A DNA stretch of 64,000 nucleotides from Sweltsa coloradensis (taxonomy: Eukaryota > Arthropoda > Insecta > Plecoptera > Chloroperlidae), in NCBI GenBank assembly GCA_024449915.1, contig JAMZAV010002007.1, positions 34,514-98,513 of the forward strand, read 5' to 3'. Made by a program: the position numbers and the translations under genes. Within the stretch, counting starts at the first letter, position 1, and each line of letters begins with the position of its first letter. Positions 55,265-64,000 of this stretch are shown here, one piece after another. A model generated the notes under the pieces. It worked only from the letters and a program-made list of their open reading frames with translations, was not told the origin of the DNA and searched no databases.

Positions 55265-56506
55265 TTAGTTTAGAAATTTACGAACTATTCTACACGTGTT
55301 GAGTATTACTGCCTTTTGAGTCTCGATGTATACATTGGGTTGAAGATCTAGTTGTTTGATGCTTTCATGTAGCTTCTTCGGTATGATGCCGTTGGCTGAT
55401 ATAATGAATGGGATTGTATTTACCTTTTTCTGTTTCCACATCTTCTTGATCTCAATTGCAAGTTCACTAGTCTTGTCAATTTTTTTCTTCCACTTGGTCT
55501 CGACGTTATGGCACATTGGGATAGCAACGTCGATAAGGGTAGTTTCTTGTTTCTTCTTGTCAATTATTATTAAATCCGGTCTGTTGTGATGTATCGTTTG
55601 GTCTGTTATAACTGTGCGGTCGTAATATAATTTGTAATCTTTACTATCTAGTACTTTCTCTGGTTTGTATTTGTAGTAAGGTGTGTGTGTGTCAATGAGG
55701 TTGTACTTGATTGCTAGTTTTTGATGAATAATGTTAGCTACTTGGTTATGTCTGTAGAGGTAATCTGTTTGACATAGTGACTTGCACCCGGATATGATGT
55801 GTTCGATTGTTTCACCCCTTGCACTACATTTTCTACATTGATCGTTTACTGTCGCATCTTGTATTATGTATTTTTTATAATTGTTCGTCGCAATCACTCT
55901 GTCTTGAATATCCATCATAAAACCTTCTGTTTCTCCAAATAGTTCCCCGTTGTTTAACCACCTATTTGATGCTTTAATATCTACGTGATCTTTGTGTAGT
56001 TCATCATAATGTCTCTTGTGTAGGGTCTTTTCTGAGAGACGTAACTCTTTTAAAGCGTCAGTTATGAGTTTCCCTTGTAGATTGACATTTTCGTTTGCTA
56101 GATTGAGTGGAGTTAATGATTTGTCAGCTAGCACCACAGCCCTATGAAGTGTGGATTGGTTGCTCTTTGTAAAAAAGTATTTTCTTAAAATGTCTATTTG
56201 TTTATAATATAAGTTGTTCAGATCAATTAGGCGCCGTCCTCCTTTTTCTCTTGGAAGTGTCAATCTCTCTATTGCTGATTTAGGATGATGTATTCTGTGT
56301 TTGGTAAGTGTAGTACGAGTTAATATTTCCAACGCGTGGATGTCTGTCTGCGTCCATTTAATGATTCCGAATGAATATGTCAGTACTGATATAGCATATG
56401 TATTTGTTGCTGTGATCTTGTTTTTACCGTTTAGTTGCGTCTTGAGGATAGACTTTAGTCGTTTCTTGTATGTATCTATCAATTTTGCTTTCATAACTTT
56501 GTTCAA
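55265..56506 (-). CDS. R2-group LINE C-terminal open frame: RT thumb, zinc knuckle, REL endonuclease
   Basis: A 413-residue open frame without stops, the best-preserved retroelement coding segment of its type here. Order: RT thumb (residues ~1-110), linker with WLNNGELFGETEGF (~180-200), zinc knuckle CX2CX8HX4C (~230-247), and RPD...D restriction-like endonuclease (~305-330, PD-(D/E)xK-type, RPDLIIIDKKKQETTLIDVA). The conserved IPFIISANGIIP segment lies near residue 370. In active R2 elements this part nicks the target and primes cDNA synthesis. The upstream 5' half is in another frame or lost. The first Met is internal to the protein and not a true start. Confidence 0.8.
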   Translation of the reverse strand: MNKVMKAKLIDTYKKRLKSILKTQLNGKNKITATNTYAISVLTYSFGIIKWTQTDIHALEILTRTTLTKHRIHHPKSAIERLTLPREKGGRRLIDLNNLYYKQIDILRKYFFTKSNQSTLHRAVVLADKSLTPLNLANENVNLQGKLITDALKELRLSEKTLHKRHYDELHKDHVDIKASNRWLNNGELFGETEGFMMDIQDRVIATNNYKKYIIQDATVNDQCRKCSARGETIEHIISGCKSLCQTDYLYRHNQVANIIHQKLAIKYNLIDTHTPYYKYKPEKVLDSKDYKLYYDRTVITDQTIHHNRPDLIIIDKKKQETTLIDVAIPMCHNVETKWKKKIDKTSELAIEIKKMWKQKKVNTIPFIISANGIIPKKLHESIKQLDLQPNVYIETQKAVILNTCRIVRKFLN

Positions 56507-56913
56507 TTCTGGCAGCTTGTGAGAATCCTAAATATTTGTATACATCGTTATCGTTCATTATTCCAATCCTATTTCCATCATCTAGCTGGAACTCTTCTGC
56601 TTGTGTAACCTTACCCTTTTCGATATGTAGCGTCTTACATTTGTCTACTCCAAACTCCATGCAGATATCTTGACTAAATTCTAATGTTGTATTGACTAGA
56701 CTGTTTAGTTGAGCAAAATTTGATGCATACAACTTTAGGTCATCCATGTAGAATAGGTGGGAAATTGTGTGACATACCATATTATTGTCCTTAATTTTAA
56801 ATCCGTATGTTGATTCGTTAAGCATATGCGACAGTGGGTTTAATGACAGACAAAACCATAATGCACTAAATGAGTCACATTGGAAAATGCCACGTTTAAT
56901 TTGTATTGGATCT

Positions 56914-56917
<4 letters not shown>

Positions 56918-56974
<57 letters not shown>

Positions 56975-57010
56975 TATTATTATTATAATTATTATTACTA
57001 TTATGTTCAT
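56918..57010. repeat. (TTA)n microsatellite at truncated LINE 5' end
   Basis: It gives a poly-Asn run in the overlapping - strand frame, which is an artefact of the repeat. Confidence 0.8.
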
Positions 57011-57099
57011 TCATAAATTTACTCATAATGTCAAACTTTATATAATTATCACATTGTTTTGACTCACATGTCGGTAATTTCAATAAATCAAATTTCAAT

Positions 57100-57262
57100 T
57101 ATATTAGGTTAAGTGTTCAGAAGTGAATAAATCCTTATCTTTAATAAACATAGTTCCTCAGATAAGCTGCATGCGCAGTTTGTGGAAGGTCGAATGTATG
57201 AAATGTGTAAGGTTTTGAAAGAAATAAATGTATCTACAATTATTATTATTATGATTATTAGT
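57100..57262 (+). mobile_element. LINE or SINE 3' end fragment with (ATT)n tail
   Basis: CCTCAGATAAGCTGCATGCG, CAGTTTGTGGAAGG and 'AAAGAAATAAATGTATCTAC' followed by ATT repeats. The hairpin AAGCTGC/GCAGTTT and TTTGTGG match the common 3' end seen at 49134 and 53958. Confidence 0.65.
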
Positions 57263-57547
57263 AAATATATTCAAGCATGGAAACACACGAGTATAGTCAA
57301 CAAATTGTTTGATATTTAATTGTTGAACCTATGTTTCCCCAATTTTTACCATCACAATCGATCACACTGTTAAACAAAACGTCTATTAAATTTAATTTTC
57401 GTACACAACCTACAGTATAGATATCCATAGCATTAAATGGGACAGTAAACGTTGATACTTACACAACGGTAATACAATTGGTAAAACATCTCACTGACAC
57501 CGTTGTTATATTTAACGATACGTTATAATATGAAACCATATTGATAC

Positions 57548-57652
57548 CTGCATAGATGTGTGGTGAGATCTCGTTCTTTGTCTCTAAGCCATGCATTGTA
57601 TAGCTTAAACTCTCCGTATTCACTCAGGTATGCTCGGCACAGCCATCGCAAG
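57548..57652 (-). CDS. Unrecognised gene, exon 4
   Basis: Acceptor atttcttgtacag and donor CAG|GTATCA. It enters by completing AA|C (Asn) and leaves in phase 2. It encodes 34 residues starting LRWLCRAYLSEYGEFKLYNA. Its first 15 bases plus the preceding intron end are duplicated at 51571. Confidence 0.75.
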
Positions 57653-60635
57653 CTGTACAAGAAATAAGTAAGAAATTCCAAATTATCGATATTGCAATCT
57701 TTTACTAAAGTTTGTATGCAGTATGAGGCAATTGTCGTTTAGCAGTATCGTACATCGTCGTAAGAACCAATCAAAATCAGCAGACAAAAAAACATGTTAA
57801 ATAAGCGAAGTGTATGCATTTCTTTGATTGCACAAAAACACGTAGCAGTACTAAGTTTATAGAAAATGTCATAAGCTGTCGTTCCTACACAGCATTTGAT
57901 ATCCACACAACGTTAGTACAATATTATCATCAAACATTTTAAATATCCATACAATATTCATTAATGTCTGTCTATATAATATTGTATAGACGTCCAAGTG
58001 TCTTAAGTGACAACTGAAAAAGATGGTCTGTACAATTTTGTTAATGGATGTTGTTGTTGTTTATGGATATTTTATTATTAAGCCTTTAAGCCTTTATTTG
58101 CAACAGAATAAACATTCAACTAGTGCTAATTTAATATATAGGACATAAAACAAACATATACATGTAAATTTAACAGTTATTATAATATAAATAGCTTTTG
58201 GTAGTACTATCAGTCTATTATGTATATTTATTTTAAAATAATATTGGTCTTGGATATTGGATAGAGTCAGGGGCCGTGAGGGGGGGGGGCGGAGTAAAGA
58301 CAAGACCCACTATAAAGGTGCGTCTTCGTGTCCGTCATGCGCGACGCGACGCAACGGAAGTTGTATTATTTACCTATCCCATTCCAATAGCGAGGAATGG
58401 TTAATAATACTATTTTCGTCACGTCGCATGAAACGACGGACACTTGAAAAAGCACCTTAATCCCCGCTATCTTCCCAGCACCCCCAAATGTTTTCCTGGC
58501 AATGCCACCGAGTGAAAGGGATTTGAAGGTTTATGACTGTATTATTCATTTTAGACTTTCACGTCCCGAATATATTAAAAGAGGTATGAAACGAGTCATT
58601 TCACCGTGTCGCGTGATTACACTTCGTTAACAGAATATCCACTGAATATTCAAATGAAACTACAAATTGTTTGTCCAAAATATGTTGCTTTCAAATATTG
58701 TATGTACTACAATATTTAATCATAACAGACCATAACATTGTACGCACGTTGACAACCTAATTTAAACATTGAATAGATATTGCATGCTGTGGGTTTGCCC
58801 ATGCAGCAGATACCTTAAAAAGCGCAAAGAAGCACCATAAATAATTTCTTCGCTTAAATAAACCTAGACCTGCAATTGAAAAAGTATTCAAGATGATAAC
58901 GAGATGATGGAAGATGATTGAAGGAGGATAAATGTAAATATCGTACTTTTCTGTCCACATGCCGTCTAGTGACGTTGGTACGTGATCAGTGAGAGCCACA
59001 GCCTCGGTGACATAGCGTTCGCCGTTATATTCTCGGAGGCCATAGCTGGAAAAATATTTTTTTAAATGTTATAAATATAAAACATTCATTAAAATACCAG
59101 TACATAAAATTATAAAAACGATAAAATGTTTGTTTGCACATTCTTCAAATAAGTTTTTGGTTAAGGGATAAAGAATGTAATGTTAAAATGTCTTACTTGT
59201 CAAAGCTGGTCCTACACGAGTTCCGCAAGACTTCAGTTATGACTTCAGGCTTCAGCTGAACTTCCTCCTCTGGCCCAAAGTCAAACAGAAAAGACATTTC
59301 GATCTGCTCAGGATTACGCTGCTGGGCTTTCGTCAAGGTTTCGTTCAGCTGTACACATAGAATGCTTAGAATTGTTTCGGTGATTTCGCAATGTTGTTAC
59401 TGCCCTTGGCTTTTATTCAGTGTTGTAAAGTAACTGAGTAAAAGTAATGGAGTAGAAGTATTACTAATTAGTAACTAGTTGAGTACTTGAATTACTAATT
59501 GAATTAATTTTATTTAAATGTAACTGTTAGTGTTACTGCAACTGAATTGTAGTTATACTCAGTTTTCAATTACTTTTTAAAGTTATTTTTTCTATGCTCG
59601 TACATTACAGTACCTATATCAAACGCCTCAAACTCAAATGTAAGCTTAAAAAAAGTGTGTTGTATGATGGAACGAGATATTTACGCTGACTTGTGCCATA
59701 GTATACTGAGTTTTAACCCGCTAGCTCAACCAGCGGTTTGTCGGTGTCTAAGTCTAGATTGGAAACTTTCAATTCTCACTGGTTCGGATATAAGGGCAAA
59801 CCAACCACACGTTTAGAACGAGTTTGGTATTCGCCTTTAAAAATAAACGACACGCGCCAAGCGGAGAAACGGCGAAACGCTCAGATGAGGTCGCTCCGGA
59901 GGTGGGTGTGGCGCTTGCGTTTAAAACTACATGGCGCGGCGAAGTTTTCGTCAAAGATAATGTCGAATAGTGAACGATATTGTTGTGTTCTGAGTTGCAT
60001 ATAAGGTAAAGCCACTAAGCCAACCACACTAAGCCAAGTAAGATCTAGGTTCTCAAAGTTTTGTGAGAATACAGGCCTGATTCTAAGTAAATTCCGAAGA
60101 TGGGCATTTACTTTATATTATTTCTAGCTGATGGTGTAATAATAGTGGTTTAGGCCTCAAGGTTTATAAACAAACAGTAAGTTTTTCGATTTTAGAACAC
60201 GAAACAATAATATTGTAGGTATGGATTGTAATCAGAATAACAATAATAATTGTACTTTTTCAGGAAAGAATAAATACTATGCATAGCTAGTCTGCTTTAT
60301 TCCACGGATGATAAAACTATAAAAACTCAGTAACTCGCTGAAAGATGTATTCAATTGTTTATTAAAGGTTTCAGTAATTTGCAATATCGATAGTGGTAGT
60401 TCAAACATCCCATTGCCGTTCACGTGAGACACATATTTGAAAGGTCAACGAGTTGATTCCCACCATCAGAAATCTTCACTGAACGTTTTACCTAAGGTGC
60501 TGGATCACTCACATTTGAATATCCTAAGGATACATTTCCTCCCAAAAATACTCACACGACCATGTATAGGGTCTACGTAGTTAGACAGCAGAAGATAGAC
60601 AAGTTTGTCCCTTGGCAGTTGGGACATTTTAATTC
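57548..60635 (-). CDS. Unrecognised - strand gene, four phase-compatible exons
   Basis: Exons 60627(or 60635)-60556, 59348-59197, 59045-58947 and 57652-57548 join with phases 0, 2 and 2 to an open frame of about 142 residues. Each intron begins GT and ends AG. Pieces include MSQLPRDKLVYLLLSNYVDP, PEQIEMSFLFDFGPEEEVQL, YGLREYNGERYVTEAVALTD and LRWLCRAYLSEYGEFKLYNA. The composition is soluble and mildly acidic, with no signal peptide or membrane span. I do not recognise the family. The Met at 60627 may be the start, or the first exon may be internal, because a good acceptor (tttcgtttcgtag) lies 8 bp upstream in an open frame. The gene continues left of 57548 (the last exon ends in phase 2). Further exons may lie left of the retroelement cluster. 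Confidence 0.75.
57690..58310. other. Intron, nothing recognised
   Basis: AT-rich intron of the - strand gene. No repeat family was recognised. Confidence 0.5.
58312..58460. mobile_element. Small TIR element (MITE-like)
   Basis: The left end is TAAAGGTGCGTCTTCGTGTC and the right end reverse-complements to TAAGGTGCTTTTTCAAGTGT. Both continue CCGTC and TGCG(C)GACG. About 150 bp, within the intron between exons 3 and 4. The target duplication is unclear. Confidence 0.6.
58947..59045 (-). CDS. Unrecognised gene, exon 3
   Basis: Acceptor atatttttccag and donor GAAAA|GTACGA. It completes AA|C (Asn) and leaves in phase 2. It encodes YGLREYNGERYVTEAVALTD followed by HVPTSLDGMWTE. The donor is weaker than the others. 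An earlier GT (CAT|GTGGAC) is the alternative, but only GTACGA keeps the phase with exon 4. Confidence 0.72.
59197..59348 (-). CDS. Unrecognised gene, exon 2
   Basis: Acceptor tctatgtgtacag and donor ACAA|GTAAGA. It enters in phase 0 and leaves in phase 2. It encodes about 50 residues: LNETLTKAQQRNPEQIEMSF, then a short acidic stretch (FGPEEEVQ) and PEVITEVLRNSCRTSFD. Composition and codon use are clearly exon-like compared with the flanking AT-rich sequence. Confidence 0.78.
59420..59640. repeat. AGTAACTGAGTAAAAGTAAT-type repeat
   Basis: The segment starts CAGTGTTGTAAAGTAACTGA and contains several AGTAACT/AGTTACT and AGTAATT/AATTACT units in both orientations. Non-autonomous hAT elements commonly begin this way, but no matching right end was found. 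Confidence 0.45.
60556..60627 (-). CDS. Unrecognised gene, exon 1 (or internal exon extending to 60635)
   Basis: Donor CGT|GTGAGT, phase 0. From the ATG at 60627 it encodes 24 residues starting MSQLPRDKLVYLLLSNYVDP. If it is internal, it begins at 60635 with two bases of a codon followed by Ile-Lys. Confidence 0.68.
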
Positions 60636-60639
60636 CTAC

Positions 60640-63000
60640 GAAACGAAATATAAGATGTTTTACAATTTACGTGTAGCAAATCTGCTTATTTAGTTACAAT
60701 ACAAAATAAAATGCAGAGGAAGATACTTGTTAAAAATTGCTTACGATTAGGCCCAAGTGTAGCAGAAAACTATTTTTATTATCTACTTTCGAATTTTATT
60801 TTCATTGTTTCCAAACAACTATAAACTTGGCAATTAAGTATAAAGTTCTTAGTACTCCCAATGAATGAATCACAAATAGGCTCAATGGTGTTTAAGTAAT
60901 GGTTAATTAGGCCTACCATTATTTTGGAGCGATGTCTGGCATAATAATAATTATTATTATGTCACTTTTTGATTGGAAATATATGTGCACTTCATTTATT
61001 TACATTTATACTCGGTAATTATTGATTTATAAGCGTTTATTTGTGTATTTGATTATAACTTAGGTTTAAAATGTAGTGTTTGTAGGTCAAATATGTAGGT
61101 CCTAGTCACCTTAGTTTCATTTCTGTAAAGTTTATTTGCAAAATAATTAGGGAAGTGCTAAGAATTCCTATTACGGCCTACTGTCTGAGTTTTGTATAAA
61201 AAACTGGACTATTTCGATCCCTTTGATTTTTCTTTATTGTAAGTAGAATACTTAGTTGGAATCGAATGTAAAAGTAACCAGTTGTTTTGCCATATTGTGT
61301 TCAAGATAAAAGTTGATTTTCAACGTTGTGCATAAGCACATGTCACAGCAAGTATGGCATCGTATGCATATTCATTCACACCGACAGATTATTAACTAGG
61401 CACCAATTAGTACACACATTAAATTTATTTCAGTTGTGAGAACTATGTAATAGCATTCCAAAATGTCACTAGATCAAAATAATGTAAACAGGGGCTGTTT
61501 GACGGGGCCCTCGCATACAGAGCCTCACGATGCGCCAGCGTGAGCGATCGCATCGTAACCGACATCTTTGTATTCGCGCGATAACCACTATAGCGCCATC
61601 TCTTGACAATTTTAAAGGCGTATTGTGGTAAGCTTTTTGAGCTGGCCTAGGTCAGTTCAAGGGTTCAAACCGTCTGTTCAAACTCAGTGCAGTGTACTAG
61701 GCCTAAGGGTTAGTTGTTGACCATGTTTGTGCAACATGGCAACAATGTATTAGTACAACTGCTAGCTGCAACGAATAATTTGTAATGTTTTTGTCCAACA
61801 CAGATTTCCTTGGATTATGTTAGTAAATATAGGTGTCTGCAGAATGTAAGATATTGAAATAAAAATCAATCAGAAGGTTACACAGTAGATTACTTTGATT
61901 TTATAGTTCTATTCATTTGCCAAGCCCGCGACGTTGTTGAAGATTGACAAGTTGAATAGTGGTAGGTGTAGTGAAACCCAGTCAATTAGTAAGTTAGTGT
62001 TGTTTTAGTGCACTCAACACGAGAGTTATCAGTGCCCATACCCAATATCAAAAGAGGAAACAGGCAAACTATGTCGATAATATAAAACATTTAAGACTCT
62101 CGCGGCCCGAATATATATTTAACGAGAGGTCGCGCCAGCGACCTCTTGCAGTGCCTTTCCACGCCGGTCCTTTCTGCGTCATGTACCTATCTGGTAAATA
62201 CTTATTAATGCTTGTTGTTTCAAATGAAATCATAGTAATTAAACTTAATTTTTCTCAAATGAACTTGAACAAAATACGAATGAAACAAAAAACTGTACAC
62301 CCTCAAAATATCAGTGAGGTAAAATATTACAACTTTGTCAGGAACACTTTATGAAAACAAAAGTTTGATGCTAGCCGATACGATTACCCAAATAAAACAA
62401 AATGTGAATTTATTAATAACACGATCAATACATCATTGGGTTAAGATTTTTCTCTGTAAATGGCCCCTGCCGTTTACTGTAGGGCACGGTCAATTATACA
62501 GGCATACATATTATAATGAACTTGGAACATTAACCGACAGTAAACATTTGCTTTTCAGTAAGCCTACTAAACAAAAAAACTTTGTGAAAATAATTTATTA
62601 AAAATTATTGAAACATTTCTAGAAAAATGTCATATACTCATAAGACATTGTGAAAGCAACAACAATAATTGCTTATTTGTATTGTGACTGCTAAATCACC
62701 AGACTTACACAAGTTAAACAACACGCACACGTTATAGAACATAATTTTTATTAAATCTTCTCAGTTACATATTATCTTACTCGAGAGAGATATAATATAA
62801 ATGTTAATCGATTCAATACAACGATATAGCCCATGAACCCAAACTACTGATAAACCATTGATAGGCAAACCGGTAGCCCTCGTTTGTGAAAACGACATTG
62901 TCTTGGGTTTGATCTGGGTTACTATATGCTCACAAAACAGTGGAATAACAAAGTACGCATTCACAATTTTGCTGAGTCTCAACTTTATATAAATAAATTT
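60640..63000. other. Non-coding, largely featureless
   Basis: No exon or transposon end was identified. A GC-rich patch lies at 61500-61570. 'GACTCTCGCGGCCCGAATAT' at 62094 resembles 'GACTTTCACGTCCCGAATAT' at 58554, a short dispersed repeat. Confidence 0.45.
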
Positions 63001-63003
63001 TTG

Positions 63004-63055
63004 TAGGATGCCCGCTGTAGGGTATACATTTACACATCAGATTTAACCGGTGTGA
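63004..63055 (-). repeat. Dispersed repeat, copy 2 (inverted relative to 2163-2215)
   Basis: The reverse complement reads CACCGGTTAAATCTGATGTG, then CCCTACAGCGGGCATCCTAC, as at 2163-2215, with a few extra bases between the blocks. Confidence 0.7.
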
Positions 63056-63199
63056 CCTTCTTCAGGTGACTAGCTATAGATATATTGCGGATAGGACAAT
63101 TGTGAAGGGATGTCCGAGGGCTATTTAAGAGGACTCAATCTCTTGCATTCGCATTAACGACTGAGGAAAACCACGGAAAAAACCTACAGTCACACTCTA

Positions 63200-63480
63200 A
63201 ATTAAAAGAGCGGAAAAACACTCAAATCGAGTGAAATTTCGCTCCTTTTTTAGCTTGTATTTGCACCACTCTTTCTGAGTGACCACCACTCCTAGAATTG
63301 AGTGAAATAATTCCACTCAATTATAGAGCGAAATTTTCACTCTGAAATAAGGGTGATAATCGCTAATAAAAGATCGAAATTCACTCAAATAATAGCGATA
63401 TTTTGGCTTTAAAGATACTCTCTACTCAGGCTATTAATAACTCAAACAGAAGCTAAAATCACTCAAAATTTAGACACAGC
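63200..63480. repeat. Cluster of ACTCAA / TTGAGTGAAA motifs
   Basis: At least ten occurrences of ACTCA, CACTCAAA or GAGTGAAATT in both orientations within 280 bp, with intervening 'TAGAGCGAAATTTTCACTCT'. No regular period is evident. It could be decayed inverted repeats of a transposon end. Confidence 0.5.
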
Positions 63481-64000
63481 TGTATGCAAACATCACGGTA
63501 ATAATATGTAGATGGACGACTGCGTTCTCTCTCCTCACTGTGGACGCCCATGAAAAGGCATGCATATAATAATATGCGTTATTATCTAGGCCTACAGCAC
63601 ATGATATAGGCCTACACATGAAATATTATGTTGTTTTCAACTAAAACAATGAAAACACAATGAACTATTCGTGCATATAGAAGTACAACATATGTCGACA
63701 TTTACCTTTTGCTTTTCGGCGTTTTCTGCAGAAAATGCCCTTTCTATTAGAACGTTGAACACTTCATCACTACACCAGTCACAACCATTTTTGCTAGAAG
63801 ACTTACACTGGCAATGCGCACACGGTCACGAATTAACACACACTGACGAGCTGGTTTCGACGATGCCGGGCTGGGCAGAGGACCGTTGTTATTAATTATG
63901 TTTGTGATATAAAACATCCCTGACCGTCCGTTTCTGCTTTTACCATGACAGATATGAAGCCCCATTCATCTTAATAAATCTCAACACTAATCCTTAAGCT

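Larger units (their letters stand above)
54936..57010 (-). mobile_element. R2-group LINE, copy 3 (RT motif B to endonuclease), nearly intact reading frames
   Basis: On the - strand, motif B TDPIQIKRGIFQCDSFSALW, motif C SHLFYMDDLKLYA (YMDD) and ICMEFGVDKCKTLHIEKGKV lie in one frame (to 56424). A second frame of 413 residues (56506-55265) holds HRIHHPKSAIERLTLPREKG, WLNNGELFGETEGFMMDIQD, the CX2CX8HX4C zinc knuckle CRKCSARGETIEHIISGC, and the restriction-like endonuclease HHNRPDLIIIDKKKQ...TLIDVAIP. It ends with an EIKKMWKQKKVNTIPFIISA helix-strand block and a C-terminal region. Only one frameshift near 56500 separates the two. The 5' end is replaced by (ATT)n at 56918-57010. The 3' UTR is ~54960-55264 and ends in (TAA)n. 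Confidence 0.9.

Noticed and set aside
56785..56988. Poly-Leu/poly-Ile frames and a poly-Asn frame at 56.9 kb
   Set aside because: They are translations of (TTA)n.
63671..63895. Possible exon on either strand at 63.7-63.9 kb
   Set aside because: There is a plausible - strand donor at ~63807, but no acceptor or homology to support a coding exon.

Overview
This is nuclear DNA from a large, AT-rich, repeat-dominated animal genome. An arthropod, most likely an insect, is suggested by an ionotropic chemoreceptor gene of the IR75 type, together with jockey/CR1-like LINEs, R2-group LINEs carrying a restriction-like endonuclease, Penelope-like GIY-YIG remnants and tRNA-derived SINEs. I cannot place it to order or species from sequence alone.

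Two host genes are supported. (1) On the + strand, five exons (888-1186, 1837-2007, 5780-5991, 16751-16968, 33302-33934) have consensus splice sites and compatible phases (2, 2, 1, 0). They join to 1533 nt and encode the last 510 residues of an IR75-like receptor: part of the ligand-binding domain, M1, pore, M2, the second half of the ligand-binding domain, M3 and the C-terminal tail. Upstream exons lie left of the window or were not recognised. (2) On the - strand, four phase-compatible exons (60627-60556, 59348-59197, 59045-58947, 57652-57548) encode about 142 residues of a protein I do not recognise. The rest of that gene lies beyond the retroelement cluster to the left or was not found.

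Almost everything else is mobile DNA in introns and between the genes. 2.6-14.5 kb: SINEs, a Penelope-like remnant, LINE remnants, several Helitron-like elements and two foldback MITEs. 15-24.6 kb: more Helitron-like copies, a TA-flanked TIR element and a duplicated block. 25.1-32 kb: an indel- and homopolymer-rich stretch that looks like unpolished assembly. 32.1-32.7 kb: a ~176-bp tandem repeat. 34.1-36.1 kb: a twin-ended Helitron-like element and a LINE 3' end. 36.4-39.8 kb: a 38-bp minisatellite. 39.9-42.2 kb: a local duplication with a Helitron-like insertion and foldback MITEs. 43-57.3 kb: a nested retroelement cluster of three R2-group fragments, two jockey/CR1-like LINEs, a Penelope-like fragment, a SINE, and many (TTA)n tails.

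The most distinctive system is the Helitron-like family, present in at least a dozen copies. It has a 5' end of TTGGATGAGCG or TTGAGCGAGCG type, a subterminal inverted copy of that motif near the 3' end, a short 3' hairpin (AACGC/GCGTT) and a CTAG or CTGG terminus that is almost always followed by T. No copy here encodes a Rep/helicase, so all are non-autonomous.
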